A stretch of 14,153 nt of DNA from Triparma columacea (taxonomy: Eukaryota; Sar; Bolidophyceae; Parmales; Triparmaceae). Of the stretch, positions 1 through 10,093 are shown piece after piece. The position numbers and the translations under genes were made by a program. The stretch covers positions 1-14,153 of the forward strand of contig BRYA01001107.1 of NCBI GenBank assembly GCA_030267965.1. The letters run 5' to 3'. A model generated the notes under the pieces. It saw only the letters and a program-made list of their open reading frames with translations, ran no database searches and had not been told where the DNA came from. Each line of letters begins with the position of its first letter. Position 1 is the first letter of the stretch.

Positions 1-3000
1 GAATACTGGGACGAGCACCATGAGGTGAGTGCGAGGAGCCACTGCAGCCCCCCCCCCCAACACTAACCCCCCCCCCCCCAGTGCTACTACTACTATAACA
101 CAGTTACTGGGGTTTCAGAGTGGGAGAAACCTCTCGAATTCTTCTACAACGAGGGTGCCGATCCGTTGAATAACCCGGATGGTACAGAGAATAAGGTCCA
201 AAAACTTCAGGTCTCGTTACCCGTCAAGAGAAGAAAGCCCCGGCCCTCTGACGCCCCCTCGGATCAAATGAATCATATCGACCCCGCTTATGGAGCGAAC
301 TACATCGGAATGTGGGTCTCTGAGATTAGCTTGATCAAAAACAGCGGTCGTGTAATTCGCTCCTACCGCGAAAAGAAAAGTTTGCTCAATAAGATTGAGC
401 TACAGCAGGGAAAAACCCAGAGCCTCATGGCACTGGTGGAGGAGGAGAAGGTGTGTTTGCACGTCGAAGTTTGAATAATGCTCACCGCTAATTACTAACG
501 CACCCTTCGGAAAACTTCTATCGCAGCGAAAGCACGAGTCCGATGAGACCCAAGAAAATATAAAGAACAACCCGCTCTCAGCTCACGCTGCACAGGGTAG
601 ACTAGACGAATACATAAAACGAAAGAACATTGCCATGGTGGAACTTGACGAGCTCAAGAGAAGACTAAACGACCTTCAATGGGGCATCTCAAACGGATCC
701 AATCCCAAAAGGATCAAGGAAAGGTGAGAACAGCGTTGCACCCAGGCTCCCCCAGTGCCATAATTCCTAACTTACCGCTCGTCGCAGTTGTGGCGTGTTT
801 GTGACATTTGAGCATGAGGAGTCTAAGATTAGGTGTCTCGACGATTACCGATATTCAACGTCTCCCATTTTTCGGCACTTTCAACCAGATCGGCTCAAAT
901 ACCATAGGACAAACACTCTCACGGGCGAAACCGACGCGTTCCCCTTGCTGGTCGTCCGTGCTCCCGAGCCCGGCGAGATCATGTGGGAAAACTTGGAGTT
1001 CCCACACAGTAAGAAAAAGCTGCAGAGGGCCAAGTCCAATGTGATTACCACGATGCTCCTGGTAAGACGAGAATGAGGATTGTGTAGTCTGTAGAACCAT
1101 TCCTAACCCCACAACTAACTTACGTTACCGCTGCACCAATCCCACAGATAGTATCTTTCCTCATAATATTTCTCGCGTATCAGCAGCAGGCAATCTTTGA
1201 GAGTTCACTTCTTGACTTCAATTTCTGTACCGACGACCTTCCAAGCATTTTTTGGGGCCGTTACGAGAACATACCCCAAGGTTTACTCCTCGAGAGGGAC
1301 CGAGAAAAGGACAATGGAGCTCCTGACGGCTGCCCCACCAACGAGTTCTACATTGCCTTTGCCAACAAGACGATACAAGAATGGGAGGACGCATCCTCTC
1401 TCCCCCCAATCCATAACCCCGCAAATACTACGCACCCCCTGATGCCGAGGGATACTTTTGACCAAATTTCATCCCACCCTCTCTGCGACACCTTCTGCCA
1501 TCCCGTCTCTTCCGCAGAAACTTGCCCGGTCCTCCCTACTGGCCTGCCCTCCTCCTACTCGTGCACCAATGGTGTGACATTTGACTCCAATAATGATCCC
1601 CACTCCTGCAGTACGTACCGCAAGGTGAGACGAGGCAAAGAGCGATGTCGAGGGCAGGAAGGCACCCACCAAACACCAGAATCCATTAAATGTTCAACTT
1701 ACACAAACCTGCTCGCTCTTCGCCGCCGCAGTCGGACCCCTCAGTGTGCTACTGCTACCAGCGTATGCTAGAGGAGCTCTCTTCCTCCTCACTTTCATGG
1801 TCAACGCTTTCGCGCCTCAAGGACGAGGAGGGAGACGTTTGCAGTACAATTTTTGTCGATTATGTGCTGGCCAAAGGCACGGCAGTGGCGGCCACTGGCG
1901 TCATTGTCATCGTCAACTTTGCTCTAAAAGAGATCATTCCACGAATGTCTTCTTCGGAGCACCACTCATCTTCGAGTGGGGAGGCCAAGGGAACCTTCGT
2001 CAAGGTGAGAATTGATGAATATGTACAGGTAATACTCCAAGCCATTGGCGTTTTCACTAATGCAATCGGTCGCCGCACTCGCTTTGTTTGCGCAGGTTTC
2101 AATAGCGCAAATTGTCAACACTGGCTTCTCAACGATTCTTGCCAATGCCAAGATCTTATCCGAGGACTCGGCGGTCGCCCAAGTGCTCCCAAATTTCGAC
2201 CCTGAAATTGAGGATCAAAAGCACTCTGATTTCACCAAAGAGTGGTACGCATCAGTTGGCGTATCGCTGACGCTGACCATGTTCGTCAATGCCATTGCCC
2301 CACACCTGGCAAAGATGGGGGGTTCAATTGCGACGCCCGTTGTTGCATGGTTTAAGAGCAGGAGGATGACAAGGTGAGAATGCACAAGATATGAATAGTG
2401 CAGCGCAAAAGGTGCGAAGACTGTTAGCAAACACTGCACAGCTAACTCTCTCTCTCCCCCCCCCACCCCCCACCCAAAGCCAAAGGGAACTCAACGATTT
2501 GTATCTCGGAAAACCTTTCTTGATCGAGACGAGATTTGCTTTCATCGTTACAACTGTTTTCGTCTCACTGCTCTTCAGCGGGGGTCTTCCAATTTTGCTG
2601 CCATTCGCCTGCTTTACGCTCTTCCTGTGTCGATGGATTGACCGGTACACGCTACTAAAGGATTGCCCCCAGCCACCTGCGTACGACGAGCGCCTGGCCA
2701 AAGCTTTTAGGTGAGAGGACAAAAAGCAAAAAGCAAGTGGCACGACATTCTATACTAAGTTCTCGCCCCTCTCTCTCTTCATAGACAATTCATGAAAATT
2801 TCGTTCTTCATACACATCTTCGTGACTTGCTACATGTACGGGAGCCCCGACTTTCTCTCCACGGAATCAATCGAGCCAGGTTCGGAAGACCCACCTGTCC
2901 GAAGACTCATTATTGCTGAAGACACTGTCTTACACCAAGGCTACGAGAGAATGTTTCAAGCTCACGTCTTCCCACTATTTGTCGTTGGAGTAGGGTCCCT

Positions 3001-3751
3001 CATTTTCACCATATTGCCAAGCATCATCCCCTTCCTCTCGCTCCAGAATCTTAAGACGTTTTCGAAAATGCTCAATGGGAAGGAACCTCCAAAGAAGTAC
3101 TACGCACCTGGGTACAGCAGCACGTTTCATAGCCTGCTCACGGAAGAGCAGGCCGCTTCTGTTGCTGCTACAGGGAAGATTCCTGCGAGGGATGAGAAGA
3201 ATGGCTATAGGTTGAACAAAAAGAGGTGAGAAGAAAGAGAAATAGCACCGCGACTTTCAGCCATCTCCTTGAAGTAACCCCCTTCTCGCAGCAAAAATAT
3301 CGTCAACAGGGTCAACGAAAACGGCGACTTGCTGCTTACTTGGGAAGTGGCCGAGCTTGATGGCCTATTGCATACTTACGACATGGCAAAAAACGGCAGA
3401 TACGAGAACGAGTTTAAGTTTTTGCAGACATTCATCGAGAACTTCGCTTCCTTGGACGGTGATCACGACTTGGAGGCCTCCGAGAATTACGATACTGGAT
3501 ACAACACTGCTTACAACGAATTGTACTACAAGCACGAGGAAGACATGAACCAGCTTCGGCTCAACATGGTGAAGCGAGTTCAAGCGTCCGACAACGAGGC
3601 GCAAAAGCTCATGGGAAAAGTCGCAGCAAACAAGTGGATTCAAAACATCAAGCTCAAGAAAGAGGAGAAGAAGGTCGCAGAAGTTATGGAGGACATAAGG
3701 TCTGCAAAGATTACAAGGGTCGGAGAGGGTGAGAATTGCAACTGCTCATAA
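1..3751 (+). CDS. OSCA/TMEM63/CSC1-like channel with WW domain, 5'-partial, ten exons
   Basis: Exons read at 1-24, 82-450, 527-723, 788-1061, 1148-1624, 1732-2004, 2096-2373, 2480-2710, 2785-3225 and 3292-3751. They join without a stop into about 1,007 residues, open at the left edge. Order seen: a WW domain (residues 1-25, YYYYN then SEWEKP, split by intron 1); a charged helical stretch; a VTFEHEE block; APEPGEIMWENLEF, the signature I associate with the OSCA/TMEM63/CSC1 (RSN1_7TM) family; then eight hydrophobic segments. The first and second are separated by a large extracellular-type loop with ten cysteines. Known members have eleven helices with the cytosolic linker before the last eight, so three are probably left of the window. 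The family comprises osmo- or mechanosensitive cation channels of membranes; that role here is inferred. The last exon encodes a charged, partly coiled-coil tail. The TAA end holds only if the candidate intron 3729-3836 is not spliced; otherwise the frame runs into the kinesin. Several exons end AG|GTGAGA where read-through would hit TGA, which supports splicing. Confidence 0.75.
25..3291 (+). other. Nine introns of the channel gene
   Basis: Introns: 25-81, 451-526, 724-787, 1062-1147, 1625-1731, 2005-2095, 2374-2479, 2711-2784 and 3226-3291 (57 to 107 bases). Seven donors are GTGAG, one is GTGTGT and one GTAAGA; all acceptors end in AG. CTAAC or close variants (CTAAT, CTAAG, GTAAC) lie upstream of most acceptors and probably serve as branch sites. 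Intron 1 is mostly poly-C, and intron 7 has a CT/C-rich tract just before the acceptor. Each splice preserves the frame and rebuilds a sensible protein, for example across the WW domain and inside the 8-helix region. Confidence 0.8.
32..80 (+). repeat. Poly-C tracts inside intron 1 of the channel gene
   Basis: Two C homopolymers, at about 48-57 and 67-79, fill most of a 57-base intron and flank the likely branch site CACTAAC. The second run serves as the pyrimidine tract of the acceptor. Confidence 0.8.
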
Positions 3752-3836
3752 CACTAGATCGATAACATTAGCGATGCATATAAGATTCTAACACCTTGAC
3801 CTCACCCCTTACTTCTATTCGCTTCGCTCATTACAG
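3729..3836 (+). other. Candidate intron joining channel and kinesin frames, or short intergenic spacer
   Basis: A GTGAGAATTG donor at 3729 is identical in ten bases to the donor of the intron at 2005. CTAAC lies at 3788-3792, followed by a pyrimidine-rich stretch ending TTACAG at 3836. Splicing gives GAG-G|TC-TTT-AAA and enters the kinesin frame with no stop, 12 bases before its ATG at 3851. If unspliced, the channel ends at TAA 3749-3751 and a 99-base spacer follows, which contains a TATA-like CATATAAG at 3777-3784. Against splicing: the base two before the donor is G rather than the usual A, and the CTAAC lies about 44 bases from the AG, farther than in neighbouring introns. It could also be a 5'-UTR intron of the kinesin. 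Confidence 0.5.
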
Positions 3837-3850
3837 TCTTTAAATTCAAT

Positions 3851-6800
3851 ATGGCTTTGAACAGGGTCAAGAAGATTGCAGCCCAGCGAGAGGACGAGTT
3901 GATCAAATTTCACTGCGCTGGAGCCCTCGAGAGGATGCTCGACGAAATCGTCGTCAACGCTGGTGGCGAAGAGGGGGTCGGCAGGAGCACGGCTATTCTC
4001 GAAAAGATGCTCATGGCAAAATCCCAGAGCGTCAAACAGTACAAAACCATGTTCGAAAGATCACAGCTCAAGTTGGCAATGAGCTCAGAAATAGGAAAAT
4101 TAAAATTCGAAGCAGTCAAGAAAAATCTAATGGAGCGCGAGGCTGTCAAAGACGTGGTCGGCGGACTTGTCTTCGAAGTCATTGAAAGGGAAGCCGAAGA
4201 GAAGGAAACTAAGAAGGAAGGCGAGCACTGTGTTAGCTTAGTGATGGAAGGAATCCTTGGGGAGGTTTGCACCAAGGCTGTCAAAGAGACGAATAAGCTT
4301 GAAGCCCCAGCTGAAAACGACAATTCCATGCTCGTGCAAGAACAATGCAAAAATGTTCTTCTCGGAATCGTCGTGAATGTCGTTGAGACATGCCTTCAGA
4401 GTAGCACATTTGATCATCATCAACAGCAAAAGGCGACGAAACATGAACATGATTTCGTAGCCCTCAGCGACGCGCAAATAAGAGAGTCCTCTAAAGACGT
4501 AGTTGATGCAATGATTAGGAAGGTAGAGGAGAAGCTCAAGCACACGCCACTTGCATCAGCTGTATCTGTGCTTTATCAGCGTGCGGACACAGCAGGCGAA
4601 ATTGAAGTCGCTGTAAACCTCGCAATGGACCAGCTTTGTACCAAGATCGAAATGAACGTCGCGAGGGACCAATATTTACACATGCAGAATTGTATCCTCT
4701 TCGAAAACGAAATTAAGAAGCAGCAACGGGCGGAAAGGAGGAGGAAGAAAAAGCAAGAAATCGCCAAGGCACTTCACCCAGCAGACTTCTTCAGCTCGCT
4801 AAGTGTTCATCAGGGCGAATGGATGTCAAAGAGCGAAGAAACTCTCGAAAAAACAGAGATAATCCACTGTGTTTACGACATGATTCGGGACATTGAGCAG
4901 GAGGAAGAGATGTCGAAACTGAGAAAAGCTCTCGGTGAGATTCTTGCCACAAAAGTGCCTAACAATTCGAGAAGTAGCAGCTTGGGGCTAGAAGACGATA
5001 ACAGCTCGGAAAGTGCTGCAGCGCTAGCTTCTCTGATGAAGGAGAACGAGGCTCTCACCACAGCGAGGTCAAAGGTGATGGGTGAAGTTGCTCGCAGGGG
5101 CCTGGAAAAGAGCGCCGCAACAAGAATTCAACGCTTCTGGAGGGAAAAGAGGGTAAACGTTATTGTAGTGCTGCAAAGATCGATCAGGACGTGGCTGCTT
5201 CGGAGGAGTGTTACTGTGTCTGCCAAGCTCCGGAAGACCATCGAGAATTTGGACATAGAGAAGGATAAGAGGGAAAAGGCGCTGCTAAAGGAGGAGGAAG
5301 AAAGGGCGAAGCTCAGTAAGGAGATAGAAATGAACAGCGAGCTTAGACAGAGGCTGGAGGCTGCGACTGAGGAGTTGGAGAAGAGGGAGACCGAGCTGAG
5401 GGAGGAGACTGGAAAGAGGATCGTGCTCGAGAAAGAGAAAGCGACAAAACACATCCTCGAAGGCCTGTTACATAAAGAGGAGGAGAAGGAAGAATCCGAG
5501 GCGAAGATGGAAGCAGCGAGGGTCGAGTTCGAGGCAAAGTTAACGAGCCTGGAATTGGAACGCAAGGCGCTGGAGGAAGAGAAGACTGAAGCCTACAACA
5601 AACTTGAAGATCTCAATGTCAGGACCAAGGCGCTAGAAGAAAACGGCAAAAACATGATGCAGCAACACGAGAGGGAGGCCGCGAAAGCCCTCAGGGATAA
5701 ATTGCTCACAGAGGAGAAGTTGGCCGAGACGACAAAGAAAATGGAAGCGGTGATGGGGAAGCTCGAGGAGACAGAAAAGGCGAAGGCCAATGATGAGGAA
5801 AAACTCGTGATTGTCGAGCGGGAGAAAAGCGGGATTGGAGCGCGCCTTGACGAGACCCTGGAACTGCTTCAGGACAAGGAGACGGCCTTGCTGGGCAAGA
5901 TCAAGGAGATCAACGAGGCAAATGTCCAGCTCATCGAGGCTCAGAAGCTCAGCAGCGAGCGCGCGGTCATTTTGAGGGAGGAGGAGAGGCTGCTGAAAGA
6001 GTCCATCTCTGAGGTCGCAGAATTCAAGGTGAAACTAAAGATCGCAGAGGAGAATGCGGCTAACATGAAGAAGAGAAGCCACGAGCTGGAGATGAGAGTA
6101 GAACAGATGAAGGTAAACAGCGATTTGAAGCACACCTTCGACGAGCTCTCTTCGCAGCTCCAGGCTGCCAGCAAGGACAGGGAGACGGCAGTGCAAATGA
6201 GAATCCGAGAAGACGAGCGCGTTAGGGCGAGATTGGAGGAAGAGCTGCTTGCGCAAAAGATGGAGCTCGAGGAACAGAGGAAGAAACAGCTTGTGGAGAT
6301 TGAGGAGGCGAGGAAGAAGGACGCGGCTGCAATGGAGGACAAGGTGTCCAAGCTGACCGAAATTGTGAGCAGATTGGAGAAGGAAGGGTCTCCTAAGAAG
6401 GGAAGGCGGGGAGGGAACGGAGGAGATAACGTTATCGAAGATAGTAGCGAGGGGGAGGGTGAAATTTGGAGCGCCGAAGAGTATGAGGAGCAAAAGTGGG
6501 CGGCTGTCAAGACGGAAAAGGAGCTGAGAGAGAAGGAGAGGATCATACGGGAGCTGGAAGGTCGACTCCAGGAGAACAGTGACATTGCAGAGAAGCACAG
6601 CGAGATGCAGTCGCAGCTCAAGAGGGCCCTCAAGAAGATAATCTCAATGAAGCACAAGCAAAACCAGGAGAAGGAGTTCTTCAAACACAAGCTCAAGGAG
6701 GTCAAATTAGAGGAGCAGGAAGTTGAGGGGAGACTGGACGGCGTTGAGGCTCAAGTTTCGGACCTCGAGGCGGAGTTGGAGAAAACGCAGAACATCGTCT

Positions 6801-8446
6801 TGGTCATGGAAGAAGAAAAGGAGAAGAGGGAGTCCAAGTTCAAGAGGGTGATGGGAGAGCTCAGGGAGGGGCACAGGGAGAAAGAGAAAGGGCTTAGGAT
6901 GATAGAGAAGTTAAAGGGTACGATTGGGACGTTGACAAAACTCCAGAATGAGGAGAGGGAAAAAATACAAAGGCAGGCAAAGAACATGAAGGAGCAGATA
7001 AAGAAAGGAGGGGTGGTGGCCGAGAAGCTCGAGGAGAAGAATTTTGAGCTAGAGAAGCTCAAGGCGGAGGTAAGGACAGGCTCAGGTATCTAAATAAGAA
7101 GAACCGAAGAAGCGATGACTGCCGACGAAAATTGCACGCTCGCCGAATTATTCCTCATCCCAAATCCTAACCCTTGTCGTGTCTGGCTTCTTTCATCGCA
7201 GCTTCGAAAGGAGCAAACCGCCCGGAAGCTCGCCTACAACCAGCTCCAGGACATCCAGGGGAAAATTCGGGTGTTTGTCAGGTGCAGACCTCTGGTTACG
7301 GGGGAGATGGAGAAGGGGGCCAGGCCGGTGGTCAAGATAGTGGACGAGGCCAGTATGCAGGTCTTAGATGGCAAGGGTAAGGCGAAAGAGTTCACTTTCG
7401 ACGGAGTGCTTGGCCCAAGGGTCGATCAGGAGGCGGTGTTCAAGAAGGTGGCGGGTTTGGTGGGTAGCGTGGTGGACGGCTATAATGTTACTATATTCGC
7501 GTACGGACAGACAGGGAGCGGAAAAACGTACACGATGGCGGGTGGAGGGAATGACGGGGATGTGGGGATTATTCCAAGGGCCATCAAGGAACTGTTTAAT
7601 AGGCTCAAGGTGAAAGAGGAGCAGTACGATTTCACAATCAAGTGCTATTTTGTCGAGCTGTACGTTAACAAATTGATCGACTTGTTGGCTGGCAAGAAGG
7701 AGGAGGGAGAAAAGCTAGAAGTGAAGCTAGACGCCAAGAGGATGGTGTACGTGAAGAACGCCAAGGTGGTAGAAGTGGAGGAGGAAGGGGACCTGATTGA
7801 CTTGTGGGCGAAGGGGGAAGAGCTGAGGAATGTCACGAGCACCAAGATGAATGATAGAAGTAGCAGGAGCCACAGCGTTCTGAGCGTGGTAGTGGAGACG
7901 AGGAGTCGGGCGACGGGGGCTACTACTACGGCCAAGATGAGTTTGATTGACCTGGCGGGAAGCGAGAGAGTTAAAAAAAGCGGGGTCGTTGGAGAGGCCT
8001 TCAAGGAGGCGTTGAGTATTAATAAGAGTCTATCGGTACTGAGTGATGTAATATCGGCTTTGAGTAATGAGAACAAGTTCGTGCCTTACAGAAACAACAA
8101 GTTGACGCAACTCATGCAGGACAGTTTGGGGGGTAATAGTAAGACGCTCATGATAGTTGGAGTGAGCCCGTCTAACACGGAGATGGAAGAGACCCTAATG
8201 AGCCTCCACTACGCCACCAGGGCCAGGCTGATTCAGAACAAGAGCGTCAAGGGGAAAGGTTCTGTGGGGGGAGGTAGGAGAGAGGGGGACGAGGGGTTGC
8301 TGGCCGAGAAGCTCAGGAGAATGGAAAAAATGATGGAGAAGCTACAGGAGGAGAACAGTATGTTGGAGAAGAGGGCGTTGAAGAGAGAAGTGGACGAGAA
8401 GGAAGCGAAGGAAGGGGAAATGGAAGAGGAAGTGACTCCAGCGTAA
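3851..8446 (+). CDS. Kinesin-14-type C-terminal motor with IQ motifs and long coiled coil (KCBP-like)
   Basis: Exons 3851-7069 and 7202-8446 give 1,487 residues from the ATG at 3851. Residues 1 to about 400 are helical with degenerate hydrophobic repeats. IQ-like motifs lie at about 419-455 (AATRIQRFWREKR, then VLQRSIRTWLLRR) and would bind calmodulin or a related light chain. Glu/Lys-rich coiled coil runs to about 1,080, broken near 845-880 by a Gly/Ser/acidic hinge. The motor starts at about 1093 (GKIRVFVRCRP) with P-loop GQTGSGKT 1175-1182, switch I NDRSSRSH 1290-1297, switch II DLAGSE 1323-1328 and NNKLTQLMQDSLGG, all intact, so it should be an active microtubule ATPase. A charged helical tail closes the protein. 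A motor near the C-terminus preceded by a YNQLQDIQGKIR neck fits kinesin-14, which is usually minus-end directed; KCBP-like is my best subgroup, but no MyTH4/FERM domain is seen. The true N-terminus may lie upstream through the candidate intron at 3729. Confidence 0.9.
7070..7201 (+). other. Intron of the kinesin gene, just before the motor
   Basis: Donor GAG|GTAAGG, CCTAACCC about 30 bases before the acceptor, pyrimidine-rich tract and TCGCAG acceptor; 132 bases, phase 0. Without splicing the coiled-coil frame stops at TAA 7091-7093. Splicing joins LKAEV-side coil directly to LRKEQTARKLAYNQLQDI, the neck of the motor. Confidence 0.88.
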
Positions 8447-8574
8447 TGGGGAACGCTTGTGATGTTAGTTTTACTGTAAGACTGTCTGCGAAAAGTAGGT
8501 CCCAAGGATCACATTTTTTCAGTACACTTTTCCCTTTTCATATTTCTTTTTACCACACCTCCTTCAAGCACACT
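8447..8574. other. Convergent 3' intergenic spacer
   Basis: These 128 bases separate the stop of the kinesin (+) from the stop of the WW protein (-). They must hold both 3' UTR ends unless the transcripts overlap. A T-rich stretch (8512-8552) is present on the plus strand. I see no AATAAA. An imperfect duplication CTTCAAGCACA occurs twice at about 8562-8584 and spans the stop codon of the minus-strand gene. Confidence 0.7.
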
Positions 8575-10093
8575 TCAAGCACACGGCTTGAACTTCTCTG
8601 GCTGCTCCCAGCTCGACTCGCCAGTTATAATGTTGAGGTAATAGTGCACGTTATGCGTCGGATCGAGCCGCTGCTCCCATTCAAACTCCTCTCCGCTAAC
8701 CGTTGTCGCGGGCTGCTCGAGAGGCTTGTAGTTCGCGGGTGCGGTCCAGCTAGCCTCGCAAGTTGCAGAGTTGAAGTAATAGTAAACCGCACTAGCCTCA
8801 TCGAGCCTCTGTTCCCACTCAAAGTCCCCAGTGTTCACTTCAATTGGCTTATACTTTGCAGGAGCCTCCCAAACGGCCTGTGTCAAAGCGAAGCGAGTCG
8901 TGGAAAGGATGTTAGTTGATAAGATTATGTGGTGTGAGAGGGGCAGGCGGAGCATCTCTTACCTCCTGCGTCTCAGTATTCAGGTAGAAGTACACTTGGT
9001 GCGTGGGGTCGAGGCGCTGCGAATAGATGAGCGAAGTGAACCAAGGTTAGATGTTGTGTGTACGCATCCCTCTTTTGATCGACCTTTCTCACCTGCTCCC
9101 ACACTAGCTTCTCATCGCACTCTGTGCTTGCACCTTCATCCCCCTCCTTTGCATCACTAACACCCCCCTCTTCCTCTTCACCATCCCCTTTCCCCACATC
9201 GCCCTCCTCCTCTTCCTCACCCTTGACAGTCTCCTCCCTGACAGTCTTCTCAGTTGGTTCATCTCTAATGTCCAGCTTCCTTACGCTGGGCGTCCCAACC
9301 TTCTTCAATGTAGGTCTTTCGAAAGTTTGGCTCGAATGTAGCTTCGGCTTTTCCGTCCTCTCAACCTTCTTCAAAGAGTTCAGGTTGAGGGCCCCGATGC
9401 CGGGGTTGAACAAAGCAACGCCACCACTGAACCTCTTCTTCGCCTTACCAGCACCTGTCTTACTCGCATCGGCATCGAGGACGCCCTCGCTCTCCCTCTC
9501 CATCTTCTCCTCAAGCTCCTCTACTGAGCTCTTTGATTTGGTGATCGGGGGCCTTGGGGGTCCTCTTGGGGGCCGCGGGGGGCCTCGAGGGGGAGCGACG
9601 GGGGAGGTAGAGGAGGCGGCGGCGGCAGCCTTCTTGGCCTTCTCAAGGACTGAGGCAGGCATGGGAGGAGGCCCACGAGGAGGACCTCGAGGGGGCGAGG
9701 ACTGTGTGGGATGGAAGCGAAGGGGTTGGCCAAAAAGCGGCAAGCTATTGTATCATCGTCACACTCAACCTCGTATTCACCGCCAGCATCAAACTCCAAA
9801 AGCTAAAGACAAAAGCTTACCTTCGGCGATGGAGGAGGAGGAGACTGTGGCGGCCCCCCCAACGACTTCTGCTTCACAAGAGGCTTCGGCAATGGGCTCC
9901 TTGGCGCCACAGCAAGCATTAGGAGGTTAGATCTGCACTTTTCAATAAGAGGGACAATGTTATCAACAGGGCATAGTCCATTCGCCCCGAGGGCTGCCTG
10001 TTTTATCTCTTTCAGAACGCGATCAAGCTCGCTATTGATGCCGTCCTGGAGAGGATTCTCGAGGGGACGGCCAGGAGGCGGAGGAGGAGGCAT
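8575..10093 (-). CDS. Proline-rich protein with three WW domains
   Basis: Minus-strand exons 10093-9821, 9701-9093, 9016-8963 and 8877-8575 give 412 residues. The ATG at 10093 starts MPPPPPPGRP and is the first in frame. Residues 1-91 hold a helical stretch and a Pro/Ser tail. Residues 92-160 are Pro/Arg/Gly-rich (RGPPRPP repeats) with an Ala/Lys helix. Residues 230-290 are strongly acidic (EEEE, GDGEEEEG). Three WW domains follow: W292/W315, W333/W356 and W379/W402, each with the paired Trp exactly 23 apart, an aromatic cluster between them and a closing Pro. WW domains bind proline-rich ligands, so self-association with its own Pro tracts, or a scaffold role, is possible but inferred. WW1 is cut by two introns into an 18-residue exon, while WW2 and WW3 lie uncut in the last exon. 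The specific function is unknown. Confidence 0.85.
8878..9820 (-). other. Three introns of the WW-domain gene
   Basis: Introns on the minus strand: 9820-9702 (119 bases, GTAAGC...ACACAG), 9092-9017 (76 bases, GTGAGA...TTCGCAG with TCTAACC) and 8962-8878 (85 bases, GTAAGA...GACACAG with ACTAACA). All are phase 0. They rebuild the first WW domain, whose Trp-Tyr-Tyr-Trp pattern then matches the two intronless WW domains exactly in spacing. Confidence 0.83.

Noticed and set aside
3777..3784. CATATAAG as a TATA box for a separate kinesin gene
   Set aside because: Too weak alone: a single short match inside a segment that equally fits an intron. Kept only as an argument for the two-gene alternative.
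5941..6705. Ser/Leu/Phe-rich minus-strand frame of about 254 codons
   Set aside because: It mirrors the Glu/Lys-rich coiled coil of the kinesin; antisense of GAG/AAG codons gives CTC/CTT, so long open frames are expected.
9124..9930. Plus-strand frame of about 268 codons rich in Ser, Pro and Gly
   Set aside because: Antisense of the WW-domain gene, whose minus-strand exons have consistent splice signals and three WW domains.
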